From CAWJHE01 sp964614855 (GTDB taxonomy: Bacteria > Chloroflexota > Anaerolineae > Anaerolineales > UBA4823), in assembly GCA_964614855.1 (NCBI GenBank), contig CAZTMX010000009.1:1-38008 (forward strand): a stretch of 38,008 nucleotides of DNA, in the 5' to 3' direction. Both the position numbers and the translations under genes were made by a program. The notes below the pieces were generated by a model. The model did not search any database. It was not told where the DNA came from and saw nothing but the letters and a program-made list of their open reading frames with translations. How positions within the stretch are numbered: position 1 is the stretch's first letter; each line of letters begins with the position of its first letter. This document shows, piece by piece, positions 1-7,064 of this stretch.

Positions 1-426
1 AACAATGGTACCGCCAACCAAGGCAAAAAACAGCCCAATCTTGATAGCTTTTGAGAACGGCTCTTTGATTGTCAAAGGAGAGAGTATGCCCACCCATAAA
101 GGGGTTGTTGTCACCAAGACGACAGAACTGGCAACCGAAGTGTATTCTAGAGATGAGATCCAGGTGGCAAAATGTAATGCAAGGATAATACCTGAAAGCA
201 GCGCCAGGAATAAATCGCCCTTTGCTAACCGTTTTAATTCACCGTAATGCCTGCTCAAAGTGAACGGCGCCATGAGAAGAGTCGCAAACAACATGCGACC
301 CGCAGCAATAACCAGGGATGATGTATCACTCTGCGCGTAGCGGATGAAGATTGAAGCGGTTGAAACAGCAAGCACACCCACAGCCAGTGCCAGCACAGGA
401 GAAATTTTGGGTTGGCGATTTTTCAC
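1..426 (-). CDS. EamA/DMT-family transporter (3' part outside window)
   Basis: Only the first 142 codons are inside the window; the gene runs off the left edge. The protein starts with a GTG codon preceded by AAGGA eight bases upstream, and begins VKNRQPKISPVLALAVG. It shows several hydrophobic helices: about residues 9-22, a helix starting at IRYAQSDTSSLVIAAGR, and LFLALLSGIILALHFATW. The run 'ALHFATWISSLEYTSVASSVVLVTTTPLW' is typical of EamA (drug/metabolite transporter) proteins, which are 10-TM inner-membrane exporters. The substrate cannot be told from sequence. It lies 33 bases downstream of the SodX stop on the same strand, so it is probably the third gene of the sodN-sodX unit, although a link in function is not shown. 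Confidence 0.8.
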   Translation of the reverse strand, partial: MKNRQPKISPVLALAVGVLAVSTASIFIRYAQSDTSSLVIAAGRMLFATLLMAPFTLSRHYGELKRLAKGDLFLALLSGIILALHFATWISSLEYTSVASSVVLVTTTPLWVGILSPLTIKEPFSKAIKIGLFFALVGGTIV

Positions 427-459
427 GATGTGTTTTCCTTTGAGCAGCAGTTTACCAGC

Positions 460-768
460 TTATGGTTTGCGGATATGCCAGATTGCTTTTCCCAGCACCC
501 AATTGCGTTCCACAAGCCCGAAGCTCCGGCTGTCTGTGCTTTCCTTTTGCGTGCCAATTACATAGAGCTGAGCACCATCTGATGTCAGCCATTTCACTTG
601 TTTGATAAGTTCCCCATAATATGGGTGCCGGAAAACAATGGTATCCCCGGTTTGTATCTTTGGCTTAATACAGGAAATGAAGAAGGGGATTTTGATGACA
701 AACACAAAATCCCCTTCTTCATATAAAGGTGACAGGCTGTTTCCTGTGACCTTAAGGATGCGAAACAT
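460..768 (-). CDS. sodX: Nickel-type superoxide dismutase maturation protease (S26 signal-peptidase-like)
   Basis: This 102-residue protein resembles the catalytic core of type I signal peptidases. The N-terminal block GNSLSPLYEEGD carries the expected nucleophile Ser11 (family form G-x-S-M-x-P). The block GDTIVFRHPYYGELIKQV carries the likely general-base Lys56. It has no clear membrane anchor, as expected for SodX, the protease that removes the propeptide of Ni-SOD to expose the N-terminal His that binds nickel. Its ATG overlaps the sodN stop codon (TAATG), which implies translational coupling. The combination of a small S26 peptidase directly after sodN is the standard context, so the call is strong even though the peptidase alone would be ambiguous. 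Confidence 0.88.
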   Translation of the reverse strand: MFRILKVTGNSLSPLYEEGDFVFVIKIPFFISCIKPKIQTGDTIVFRHPYYGELIKQVKWLTSDGAQLYVIGTQKESTDSRSFGLVERNWVLGKAIWHIRKP

Positions 769-1265
769 TAGAGAACTGGATAAACCAGTTCAAGCGCAGG
801 AGCGTAGGGCGCCTTGGCGCGCTTGGTGGGTACATTCTTTGTCGCCCAGAAAATCTCCGCAAATTGGTTGATGGCTTCAACAAATTCAACAGCAGCTTCC
901 CGGTCGGTGGTTTGGCGGGCTTTTGATCCTAATTGCATGATCTTGTGCGTAACCCCATTCAGCTCAGGATATTTTTCCAGGTGCGGGGCTTTGATGTAAT
1001 CACCCCAAATTACACGAACTTCGTGCTTTGCTTTTTCAGCATGCTCTTCCTTAACTGCAACATAGCGTTCCATGCTGTTCGCATGGTCTTTTGCACTGAG
1101 GCCTTTTGCCTCAAGATCGTTGATCAGATCGATCATTCGCACCACGGTCAAAGCAGCAATCTGAGCTGTGATCGGGTCGTAAATGCCACAAGGAACATCA
1201 CAGTGGGCTTTCACTCGGTTGAAGCCGAACTTTTCATCTAGAATACTCAGCACCTGATAAATCAT
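768..1265 (-). CDS. sodN: Nickel superoxide dismutase precursor
   Basis: The product disproportionates superoxide to O2 and H2O2 using a nickel ion held by the N-terminal hook. The hook HCDVPCGIYDP is plainly visible and supplies the His1, Cys2, Cys6 and Tyr9 positions of the mature enzyme. It is preceded by a propeptide of about 20 residues (MIYQVLSILDEKFGFNRVKA) that must be cleaved, presumably by SodX encoded next door. The body contains the family blocks VIWGDYIKAPHLEKYPEL and EIFWATK. A C-terminal tail of about 20 residues (PTKRAKAPYAPALELVYPVL) extends beyond the end of the Streptomyces enzyme as I remember it. Two ATGs lie in tandem (1268 and 1265); AGGAGG sits 2 and 5 bases upstream respectively, so 1265 is preferred. 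The promoter is at 1343-1371. Confidence 0.95.
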   Translation of the reverse strand: MIYQVLSILDEKFGFNRVKAHCDVPCGIYDPITAQIAALTVVRMIDLINDLEAKGLSAKDHANSMERYVAVKEEHAEKAKHEVRVIWGDYIKAPHLEKYPELNGVTHKIMQLGSKARQTTDREAAVEFVEAINQFAEIFWATKNVPTKRAKAPYAPALELVYPVL

Positions 1266-1342
1266 CATATCCTCCTTATTGATTTCAATGGGACCATAGT
1301 CAAAAATGGAAACCCGGATGTGAAAATTGGTTATTAATTATG

Positions 1343-1371
1343 ATTTTACTCATAAATATTCTGGTTGTCAA
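1343..1371 (-). promoter_or_regulatory. Sigma-70-type promoter of sodN-sodX
   Basis: Read on the minus strand this is TTGACA (1371-1366), a 17-base spacer, and TAAAAT (1348-1343). Transcription would start near 1336, giving a leader of about 70 bases before sodN. The -35 is a perfect match and the -10 matches five of six bases. Confidence 0.75.
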
Positions 1372-1456
1372 GACGCAACCTCAATTCTAAATAGGGTGTC
1401 TTTCTATTGAACAAGTGATTTATGTAACCCTATATTCAATGACAATCATAATAAGC

Positions 1457-1485
1457 TTGACAAAGGCCCCCTGCGGGGCTAAAAT
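1457..1485 (+). promoter_or_regulatory. Sigma-70-type promoter of the ferredoxin gene, with palindromic spacer
   Basis: TTGACA (1457-1462), 17 bases, TAAAAT (1480-1485). The spacer contains an inverted repeat GCCCC-CTGC-GGGGC (about 1466-1479), which could be an operator. The start site would be near 1492, leaving a leader of about 90 bases. Together with the sodN promoter this fills the 1266-1581 gap; I see no other gene there. Confidence 0.72.
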
Positions 1486-1581
1486 TTTCATAATAGAAAC
1501 AGTTCCAAGAAATGATCTTGAGATACGAGTAGTATCGTTGGAAAAGTATTCAACCAATAAATCTTTAGGAGGAAAAATTCA

Positions 1582-1980
1582 ATGACCCATATCATCACGA
1601 GTTTATGCCTGCGCGACTCTGGTTGCGTTGAAGTCTGCCCTGTGGAATGCATTATCCCGGGCAAACCCCAGGAAGAATGGCCCTGGTTTTACATCGACCC
1701 CGACACCTGCATCGACTGCGGCGCCTGTATCCCCGAATGCCCGTACGAAGCGATTTTCCCTGAAGATGAAGTCCCCGCTGCCTATTCAGCCAAGGGCGGT
1801 GAGTTCATCAGCCGTGTTGGCTTGACCGGACATTACGAAGGCACAAACCATCACGGAGATGCCGTTGTTCTGGATTGTGTCAAAAAGCTGGAAGCTGGAG
1901 AAGTTGTCGATCTGACAGAGGATATTCAGAAGAATTACGATTACTTCCAGAGCGGCCCTGGTTACAGCGCTTTAGGTTAA
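1582..1980 (+). CDS. Ferredoxin family protein (two Fe-S clusters)
   Basis: This 132-residue electron carrier has eight cysteines in its first 53 residues: C9, C15, C19, C23 and C43, C46, C49, C53. The second group is a canonical C-x2-C-x2-C-x3-C-P motif (CIDCGACIPECP), which binds a [4Fe-4S] cluster. The first group, C-x5-C-x3-C-P-x2-C, resembles the N-terminal motif of 7Fe/8Fe ferredoxins of the FdxA type (CVEVCPVEC), but the gap between the first two cysteines is shorter than I expect, so it could hold a 3Fe-4S or a 4Fe-4S cluster. The last 75 residues form an extension (AAYSAKGGEF to GPGYSALG) without cysteines except one in 'LDCVKK'. A strong ribosome site (AGGAGG) precedes ATG 1582. It is monocistronic: its own promoter lies upstream and a perfect terminator follows. 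Confidence 0.9.
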   Translation: MTHIITSLCLRDSGCVEVCPVECIIPGKPQEEWPWFYIDPDTCIDCGACIPECPYEAIFPEDEVPAAYSAKGGEFISRVGLTGHYEGTNHHGDAVVLDCVKKLEAGEVVDLTEDIQKNYDYFQSGPGYSALG

Positions 1981-2001
1981 TAATTTTTCTACATAGAAAA
2001 G

Positions 2002-2040
2002 ACAAAGGGCCAGACTATCTCCTGGCCCTTTGTTTATTAT
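2002..2040 (+). terminator. Intrinsic terminator after the ferredoxin gene, possibly bidirectional
   Basis: A perfect 12-bp stem (ACAAAGGGCCAG at 2002-2013 with its complement at 2022-2033) closes an 8-base loop and is followed by TTATTATT. It also sits 66 bases beyond the stop of the convergent lipoprotein gene and may serve both strands. Confidence 0.88.
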
Positions 2041-2099
2041 TATCGACAATCAAACAGCCTTTCCAAAGACAGCCTGATTAGCTTGAACAGCATTTCAAT

Positions 2100-2978
2100 T
2101 TAGCCACCAGTCGACACTAATTTTAAATCCCCGGCGCCCAGATCCACGTTAATCGTCAAGGTGGGACCGCTTCCAGCCAGTAAATATTGATCACCGGATT
2201 TTTGCCAGCCGCCCGATGTATTGACCGTTGTCAGACCGCCCTTGAAAAATACCTTTGCATTAAGGCCTGGAGGGACATTTATCGTCACTTCGCTCATGCC
2301 AGCCTCAATGGTCACAACAGCATCTCGCTGTAATCCGCCTCCAAAGTCCAAAGTATAGTTGCCTGCGCCACTGCGAAAGATCATCGAAGTAAAATTCGCA
2401 TATCCCAGACCCGACAGCGAGACATTTGAGGCGCCAGTAGTGTAGCGAAAAGTATCCATCGGCAGGAGGTTTGTACTGGAAAAGGTAAGGTTTGCTTCGG
2501 CAGCGCCATCGCCAATATCGAGAGACTTAATCGCCAACCCTCCCAATTCATAATTCCCTTTGTAAGCACCAGCCTGAATAGTCAGGTTCATCGGTTGTTT
2601 ACCCAGGGCAAGATCCCAGATATTCTTGACGCTCTCTGCACCCTGGACATCAGGGATACCAGAAATCTCAAGGTGTCCAGTCTCCATCTTTACCAGGTTG
2701 GACTCAATCGTGATTTTTGGTTTAAAGTCATCGACGTTATAGGAAGCTACTCCAGATATTAATTCGCTTCCGCTCCCCGGGGTGAGCGACAGCTCACCCG
2801 CCCCGAAAATTAGTTTGACATCAACTGTATCAACCGCAGGTGCTGAGATTTTTATCGTTTCTGAGCGCACAGGACCTGTGGTGATTTTATCAACCGGCAG
2901 GTTCACCGTCAGACCACAACCCAGGCTGACCAGCATAAGTATAAAGATCAACAAAAAAACAATCGGTTTCTTTGCCAT
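2100..2978 (-). CDS. Lipoprotein with toast_rack-like beta-repeat domains
   Basis: The chosen start (ATG 2978, MAKKPIVFLLIFILML) has AAGGAGG at the correct distance; the longer frame starting MQKEVF would use part of that ribosome site. The hydrophobic signal ends in SLGC, a slightly non-standard lipobox, so the mature protein is likely anchored by a lipidated cysteine. The rest is glycine- and serine-rich beta structure with alternating short strands. The segments VKLIFGAGELSLTPGS, GLAIKSLDIGDGAAEANLTF and FRSGAGNYTLDFGGG repeat one theme, and it ends in VDLGAGDLKLV. This resembles the toast_rack and DUF4097/LiaF-like adhesin folds common in Chloroflexota and Firmicutes envelope proteins. 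The family call rests on pattern memory only and the function is unknown. The gene appears to stand alone. Confidence 0.72.
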   Translation of the reverse strand: MAKKPIVFLLIFILMLVSLGCGLTVNLPVDKITTGPVRSETIKISAPAVDTVDVKLIFGAGELSLTPGSGSELISGVASYNVDDFKPKITIESNLVKMETGHLEISGIPDVQGAESVKNIWDLALGKQPMNLTIQAGAYKGNYELGGLAIKSLDIGDGAAEANLTFSSTNLLPMDTFRYTTGASNVSLSGLGYANFTSMIFRSGAGNYTLDFGGGLQRDAVVTIEAGMSEVTINVPPGLNAKVFFKGGLTTVNTSGGWQKSGDQYLLAGSGPTLTINVDLGAGDLKLVSTGG

Positions 2979-3083
2979 AAATACCTCCTTTTGCATCTAT
3001 ATACACTATACGCTATTTTTTGTGGAAAGTTCCAAACAAATCCCATCTATCCAAGTACTGGTCCACCGAAGACCTCTTTGCCC

Positions 3084-3112
3084 TTGCACAACCGGACATT
3101 CTAAGGCACAAT
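3084..3112 (+). promoter_or_regulatory. Probable promoter of the 3143-4632 gene pair
   Basis: TTGCAC (3084-3089), 17-base spacer, CACAAT (3107-3112). The -10 is a modest match (four of six). The start site would be near 3119, just ahead of the ribosome site GGAGG at 3132-3136. Confidence 0.45.
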
Positions 3113-3142
3113 TAGCCCTGGTGAAAAAACTGGAGGCAAACC

Positions 3143-3526
3143 ATGGACAATAACAGCTCTCCCGAAGACAGATTGGCTGAAGAATTCAAAGCCCTGGGTA
3201 AAAACTTAATCGGCATGCTGCAAAGCGCCTGGGATCGACCAGAACGAAAAGAATTGCAGCTTGAGATTGAAAACGGGCTGAAAGAATTGAGCGACTCGAT
3301 CAAACGTGAAACGCAAGAATTCACCAACAGCCCCACAGGCCAGCAAGTAAAATCAGACCTTGACAAACTTGGGGAACAACTGCGCAGCGGCGAGACACCG
3401 GTAAAAGTGAAACAAGAAATCATCAGCGCGCTGCAAACAGCAAATCTTGAGCTTGAAAAGATCCTGAAAAGCTGGTCTGGAGATTATCCGGATACTCCAC
3501 CTGCCGATCCCACGAAGGAAGAATGA
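3143..3526 (+). CDS. Small charged helical protein of unknown function
   Basis: This 127-residue protein is almost entirely predicted helix, rich in Glu, Lys and Leu, with no cysteine, membrane segment or signal. Segments such as DRLAEEFKALGKNLIGMLQSAW and QQVKSDLDKLGEQLRSGE look amphipathic and could form a coiled-coil bundle. The tail (DYPDTPPADPTKEE) is proline-rich and probably disordered. GGAGG precedes the ATG. It overlaps the next gene by four bases (ATGA), so it is co-translated with the DNA methyltransferase. I do not recognise a family. It has none of the motifs of a restriction endonuclease, so I do not call it one. Confidence 0.75.
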   Translation: MDNNSSPEDRLAEEFKALGKNLIGMLQSAWDRPERKELQLEIENGLKELSDSIKRETQEFTNSPTGQQVKSDLDKLGEQLRSGETPVKVKQEIISALQTANLELEKILKSWSGDYPDTPPADPTKEE

Positions 3527-4632
3527 AACCAGCCCGCTTGCCGTTAGATCAGATCATCCAGGGTGACTGTATTGAAGTCTTACAAACCCTGCCGGAAAAC
3601 TCGATCGATCTAATTTTTGCCGATCCACCCTACAATCTTCAATTACGCAACGATCTCTGGCGACCAAACAATACCAGGGTCCAGGCGGTGAAAGACCCTT
3701 GGGATCAGTTCGCAAGCCCGGAGGCGTACGATGAATTCAGCATCCGCTGGATTTCAGCCTGCAGGCGTGTCCTAAAAGACACCGGTACCATTTGGGTGAT
3801 CGGCTCTTACCACAATATCTTCAGGCTTGGCAGCCATCTGCAAGATCAGGGGTTCTGGTTCTTAAATGATATCGTTTGGATAAAAACCAACCCCATGCCG
3901 AATTTTCGCGGTGTGCGCTTCACAAACGCCCACGAGACGCTGATCTGGGCGTGTAAACATAAGGGCGCACGCTATACATTTAACCACCACGCAATGAAAG
4001 CCTTGAATGAAGAGAAACAGATGCGCAGTGATTGGCTTATCCCCATCTGCAATGGCTCAGAACGTCTGCGCTCCAACGGGCAGAAAGTACATTCGACGCA
4101 AAAACCCGAAGCCTTGCTACACCGGGTGATCCTCTCATCCAGCAATCCCGGTGATATTATCCTCGATCCTTTTTTTGGCACCGGCACCACAGGTGTTGTT
4201 GCATCCCGTCTGCACCGCCGTTGGATCGGGATCGAGAAGGAAGAAGCCTACGTTTCCATTGCAGGTGAACGATTAGCTACCAACAAAGTTCAGCCCTATA
4301 ACAACAATGTTTTTGAAGTGCGAGATAGAAAACGCCTGCAAAACCGTATCCCTTTCAGCAGCCTTGTTGAGAGTGGCTTGCTGCAACCTGGTGACAAGCT
4401 CTTTTTCCAAAGAAACCTGGAGCAAATCGCCCTGATCAAACCAGACGGCAAGTTAAGGCTGGATGAATACGAAGGCTCAATCCACCAGGTTGGGCGCCAT
4501 TTGTTGAACGGCAGCCCTTGCAATGGATGGGACCTCTGGTTTTTCCAAGACACATCTGGGAGCCTGCAGCCCATCAATGACCTGAGGGAGAATTTACGGA
4601 AACAGATGAACTGCTGCGACCAACCAGATTGA
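3523..4632 (+). CDS. CcrM-like beta-class adenine DNA methyltransferase with C-terminal RAMA-type domain
   Basis: The product transfers a methyl group from S-adenosylmethionine to adenine in DNA. The catalytic motif DPPYN (residues 34-38) precedes the SAM-binding motif DPFFGTGTTG (215-224), the order of beta-class enzymes. The Asp-Pro-Pro-Tyr tetrad is intact. After about residue 265 comes an extra domain of about 100 residues with the blocks RIPFSSLVESGLLQPGD, GSIHQVGRHLLNG, CNGWDLWFF and LQPINDLRENLRKQ. These closely match the C-terminal specificity domain of CcrM-type (GANTC) enzymes as I remember them. At 369 residues the length fits CcrM (about 358). No restriction gene lies nearby, so it may be a solitary regulatory methylase. 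It is coupled by ATGA to the small helical protein upstream. GANTC specificity is inferred, not shown. Confidence 0.86.
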   Translation: MKPARLPLDQIIQGDCIEVLQTLPENSIDLIFADPPYNLQLRNDLWRPNNTRVQAVKDPWDQFASPEAYDEFSIRWISACRRVLKDTGTIWVIGSYHNIFRLGSHLQDQGFWFLNDIVWIKTNPMPNFRGVRFTNAHETLIWACKHKGARYTFNHHAMKALNEEKQMRSDWLIPICNGSERLRSNGQKVHSTQKPEALLHRVILSSSNPGDIILDPFFGTGTTGVVASRLHRRWIGIEKEEAYVSIAGERLATNKVQPYNNNVFEVRDRKRLQNRIPFSSLVESGLLQPGDKLFFQRNLEQIALIKPDGKLRLDEYEGSIHQVGRHLLNGSPCNGWDLWFFQDTSGSLQPINDLRENLRKQMNCCDQPD

Positions 4633-4653
4633 TGTCCTAGGATATAAATGTCC

Positions 4654-4682
4654 TTGACAGAGTGATCTCTATAAGATAGCAT
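4654..4682 (+). promoter_or_regulatory. Sigma-70-type promoter of the CDP-alcohol phosphatidyltransferase / lgt unit
   Basis: TTGACA (4654-4659), 17 bases, TAGCAT (4677-4682). It lies in the 108-base gap between the methylase stop and the GTG start at 4741, with an expected start site near 4689. Confidence 0.65.
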
Positions 4683-4740
4683 AAATTTTTGGCTTCTTAA
4701 AAGGTCCAGCAAGCCTACCATTGAAAGGTAATAGCAAATT

Positions 4741-5367
4741 GTGGAACAGGTATCTGAGAGCAAACAAAAAGTAACATTTACTGATTTTATGCGCACGTTG
4801 TTCAAAGGCATATTAGACCCCATTGGAACCTTCCTAAATCGTTTGGGGTTAATGCCTAACACGATCACCATTCTCGGGCTGCTGGGCAATATCATCGGAG
4901 CCTATTTCTTATCTCAAGGAAATCTTTTGCTGGGCGGGATCATCATCCTGGCGATGGGTCCAATCGACGCACTGGATGGCACCATGGCTCGCTTGCGTGG
5001 AATGGCCGGTCAATTTGGCGCGTTTGTAGATTCGGTCACTGATCGCTATTCGGAATTGATAATATTTGCCGGGTTGTTATTCCATTTTATCCAAACAGGG
5101 GATCAATTGGCCAGTGTGCTGGTGTATTTCGCGGCAGCCGGGTCTGTGCTGGTTTCTTATGTGCGCGCTCGCGGCCAATCCTTGGGATGGGACTCAAAGG
5201 TCGGCATCCTTACCCGCATGGAACGCTATCTGGTGCTCTGTCCATCTTTGATCTTCAACATCCCCCTGGTCGGCCTATGGATTATCGCCATTTTCGCCAA
5301 CATTACCGCTCTTCAACGCATTTTTGATATCCGCAGGCAAGCTCGCTCAGGTAACCACAAATCTTAA
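4741..5367 (+). CDS. CDP-alcohol phosphatidyltransferase family membrane enzyme
   Basis: This 208-residue membrane enzyme joins a CDP-activated lipid to an alcohol such as glycerol-3-phosphate or inositol phosphate. The complete family signature D-G-x2-A-R-x8-G-x3-D-x3-D is present (D79, G80, A83, R84, G93, D97, D101), so all metal-binding aspartates are intact. Hydrophobic segments flank it (TITILGLLGNIIGAYFL, LLLGGIIILAMG, VLVYFAAAGSVLVSYV). The start is GTG, with GAAAGG about ten bases upstream. The sub-family (PgsA or archaetidylinositol-phosphate-synthase-like) cannot be fixed by eye. It is followed 20 bases later by lgt, so membrane lipid synthesis and lipoprotein lipidation are probably co-transcribed; phosphatidylglycerol, if that is the product, is Lgt's substrate. 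Confidence 0.86.
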   Translation: MEQVSESKQKVTFTDFMRTLFKGILDPIGTFLNRLGLMPNTITILGLLGNIIGAYFLSQGNLLLGGIIILAMGPIDALDGTMARLRGMAGQFGAFVDSVTDRYSELIIFAGLLFHFIQTGDQLASVLVYFAAAGSVLVSYVRARGQSLGWDSKVGILTRMERYLVLCPSLIFNIPLVGLWIIAIFANITALQRIFDIRRQARSGNHKS

Positions 5368-5387
5368 TTTTTTCGAACAGGTGTACA

Positions 5388-6230
5388 ATGCCAAACGGAT
5401 TTTATATCGGCCCTCTCTTTATTCATTTCTACGGCATAATTCTCATGTCCGGCGCACTTGCCGGAGCCTTTCTGGCAGAACGCGAAGCAAAGAGGCGCGC
5501 TCAAAACCCTGACCTTCTGTGGGATGCTTTTATTTGGGCTTTGGTTGGTGGAATCATCGGTGCGCGAATTTGGCACATTTTCACCCCCCCTCCGTCGTTT
5601 GTGGCACAAGGTATCACAACTTACTACTACCTCACCCACCCCCTGGATGCACTGAACTTGCGCGCCGGAGGGCTGGGTATCCCAGGAGCGGTGATCGGTG
5701 GTGCCATTGCAATGTACCTATTTTGCCGTAAGCGCAAGCTCAACTTCTTGATGTGGGCAGATATCGCTGCACCAGGTCTGGCATTGGGCCAGGCAATTGG
5801 TCGCTGGGGAAATTTTGTCAACCAGGAAGTGTACGGCGCGCCGACCAACCTGCCCTGGGCAATTTACATTGAACCGCTTTACCGGGTCCCGGGCTTTGAA
5901 CAATTTGAGCGTTTTCACCCTTTGTTCCTATATGAATCCATCTGGAGCCTGCTCAATATGGCAGCTTTGCTTTGGGTAGGACGAAAATACAAAGATCGCT
6001 TAAGGAATGGCGATATCTTCCTCCTTTATCTCATCATTTATCCGGTGGGGCGTTTCTTGCTGGAATTTTTGCGCCTGGATGCATCCACTGTTGCTGGGAT
6101 CAACTTCAACCAGACATTTATGCTTATCGTTGCTCTGGTGGCAGCGGCTGCCCTATTTCTGCATATCCGAAAAGGTGACAGCGAGCAACTCACCCTGGCT
6201 GAAACTGAAGTACTTGAACACGAAGAATAA
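5388..6230 (+). CDS. lgt: Prolipoprotein diacylglyceryl transferase
   Basis: Lgt moves the diacylglyceryl group of phosphatidylglycerol onto the lipobox cysteine of prolipoproteins in the cytoplasmic membrane. The Lgt signature GRWGNFVNQEVYG is at about residues 138-150, and the first block 'IHFYGIILMSGALAGA' and the later 'RFHPLFLYESIW' are typical. There are about seven hydrophobic helices across 280 residues, the normal length. The start at ATG 5388 follows an AACAGG ribosome site. A C-terminal tail, KGDSEQLTLAETEVLEHEE, is acidic. The window encodes several predicted lipoproteins that would be substrates (at 2100, 28518 and 30561). Confidence 0.95.
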   Translation: MPNGFYIGPLFIHFYGIILMSGALAGAFLAEREAKRRAQNPDLLWDAFIWALVGGIIGARIWHIFTPPPSFVAQGITTYYYLTHPLDALNLRAGGLGIPGAVIGGAIAMYLFCRKRKLNFLMWADIAAPGLALGQAIGRWGNFVNQEVYGAPTNLPWAIYIEPLYRVPGFEQFERFHPLFLYESIWSLLNMAALLWVGRKYKDRLRNGDIFLLYLIIYPVGRFLLEFLRLDASTVAGINFNQTFMLIVALVAAAALFLHIRKGDSEQLTLAETEVLEHEE

Positions 6231-6305
6231 CCAGTTATTGGACTGATCACTGACACCATTGGCTCGGGCTGTGCTTTTCTACCTGGAAAATTTAGGGGTT
6301 GAGAT

Positions 6306-7064
6306 ATGGCAAAATTAATCATATTGGGAACAGCCAACGCCGTGCCCAGCCCGGGTTATGAAAACACGCACCTGGCGATTCAACGCGAGGAAGGAATAGT
6401 CCTGGTAGATTGCCCCGGCAACCCCATTAATCGTTTGGAAGAAGCCGGGTTGGATCCATTTCAGGTGGATCACATCCTGCTGACCCATTTTCACCCAGAT
6501 CATGTCTCCGGCACTCCATCCTTCATTATGCAAAGTTGGTTAATGGGCCGGAAGGATCCGCTGCATATCTACGGTCTTTCCTTCACTATTGAGCGGGTGA
6601 CGAAGATGATGGAGTTGTTTGAATGGGAAAAATGGCCGGGTATGTATCCCGTCATTTTCCACATACTGCCTGAGCAGGAGTTATTCCCTTTTTTCGAAGA
6701 TTCAGAAATCATGCTGTCCACCTCTCCAGTCCACCACTTGCTGCCTACGGTTGGGATGCGCTGCGATTTCATCATCTCCAACCGGTCGTTGGCATATTCT
6801 TGCGATACCCAACCCTGCATGGAAGTGGTAACCCTGGCCAAAGATACAGACTTGCTTTTGCATGAAGCGACCGGCGAGCACCAGGGACACAGCTCTGCCC
6901 TCCAGGCAGGACAAATAGCAGCCCAGGCGAATACCCTGCACCTTGTCTTGATCCACTACCCCACCAGGCATGTGGATTACCCGGGAGATTTCATCCAACA
7001 AGCCAGGCAGGCATTTCCGGGGTCAATTTCGCTAGCTGCCAATTTGATGAGTTGGGAATTTTAA
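6306..7064 (+). CDS. MBL-fold metallohydrolase (RNase Z/arylsulfatase-like)
   Basis: This 252-residue protein has the metallo-beta-lactamase zinc motif THFHPDHVSG (H61, H63, D65, H66), a first strand LIILGTANAVPSPGYENTHLAI typical of the ElaC/RNase Z and phosphodiesterase branch, a later SCDTQPC segment, and LLLHEATG with a further metal-ligand His. A final block HLVLIHYPTRH provides the last His ligand. It lacks the exosite insertion expected for tRNA 3' processing enzymes, so a general phosphodiesterase or hydrolase is as likely; the substrate is unknown. It lies 75 bases after lgt on the same strand. Its stop codon directly abuts the stop of the convergent HNH gene with no spacer. Confidence 0.85.
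   Translation: MAKLIILGTANAVPSPGYENTHLAIQREEGIVLVDCPGNPINRLEEAGLDPFQVDHILLTHFHPDHVSGTPSFIMQSWLMGRKDPLHIYGLSFTIERVTKMMELFEWEKWPGMYPVIFHILPEQELFPFFEDSEIMLSTSPVHHLLPTVGMRCDFIISNRSLAYSCDTQPCMEVVTLAKDTDLLLHEATGEHQGHSSALQAGQIAAQANTLHLVLIHYPTRHVDYPGDFIQQARQAFPGSISLAANLMSWEF

Noticed and set aside
3143..3526. A restriction endonuclease partner for the methyltransferase.
   Set aside because: The 127-residue protein has no PD-(D/E)XK, HNH or GIY-YIG motif and is of helical, low-complexity type.
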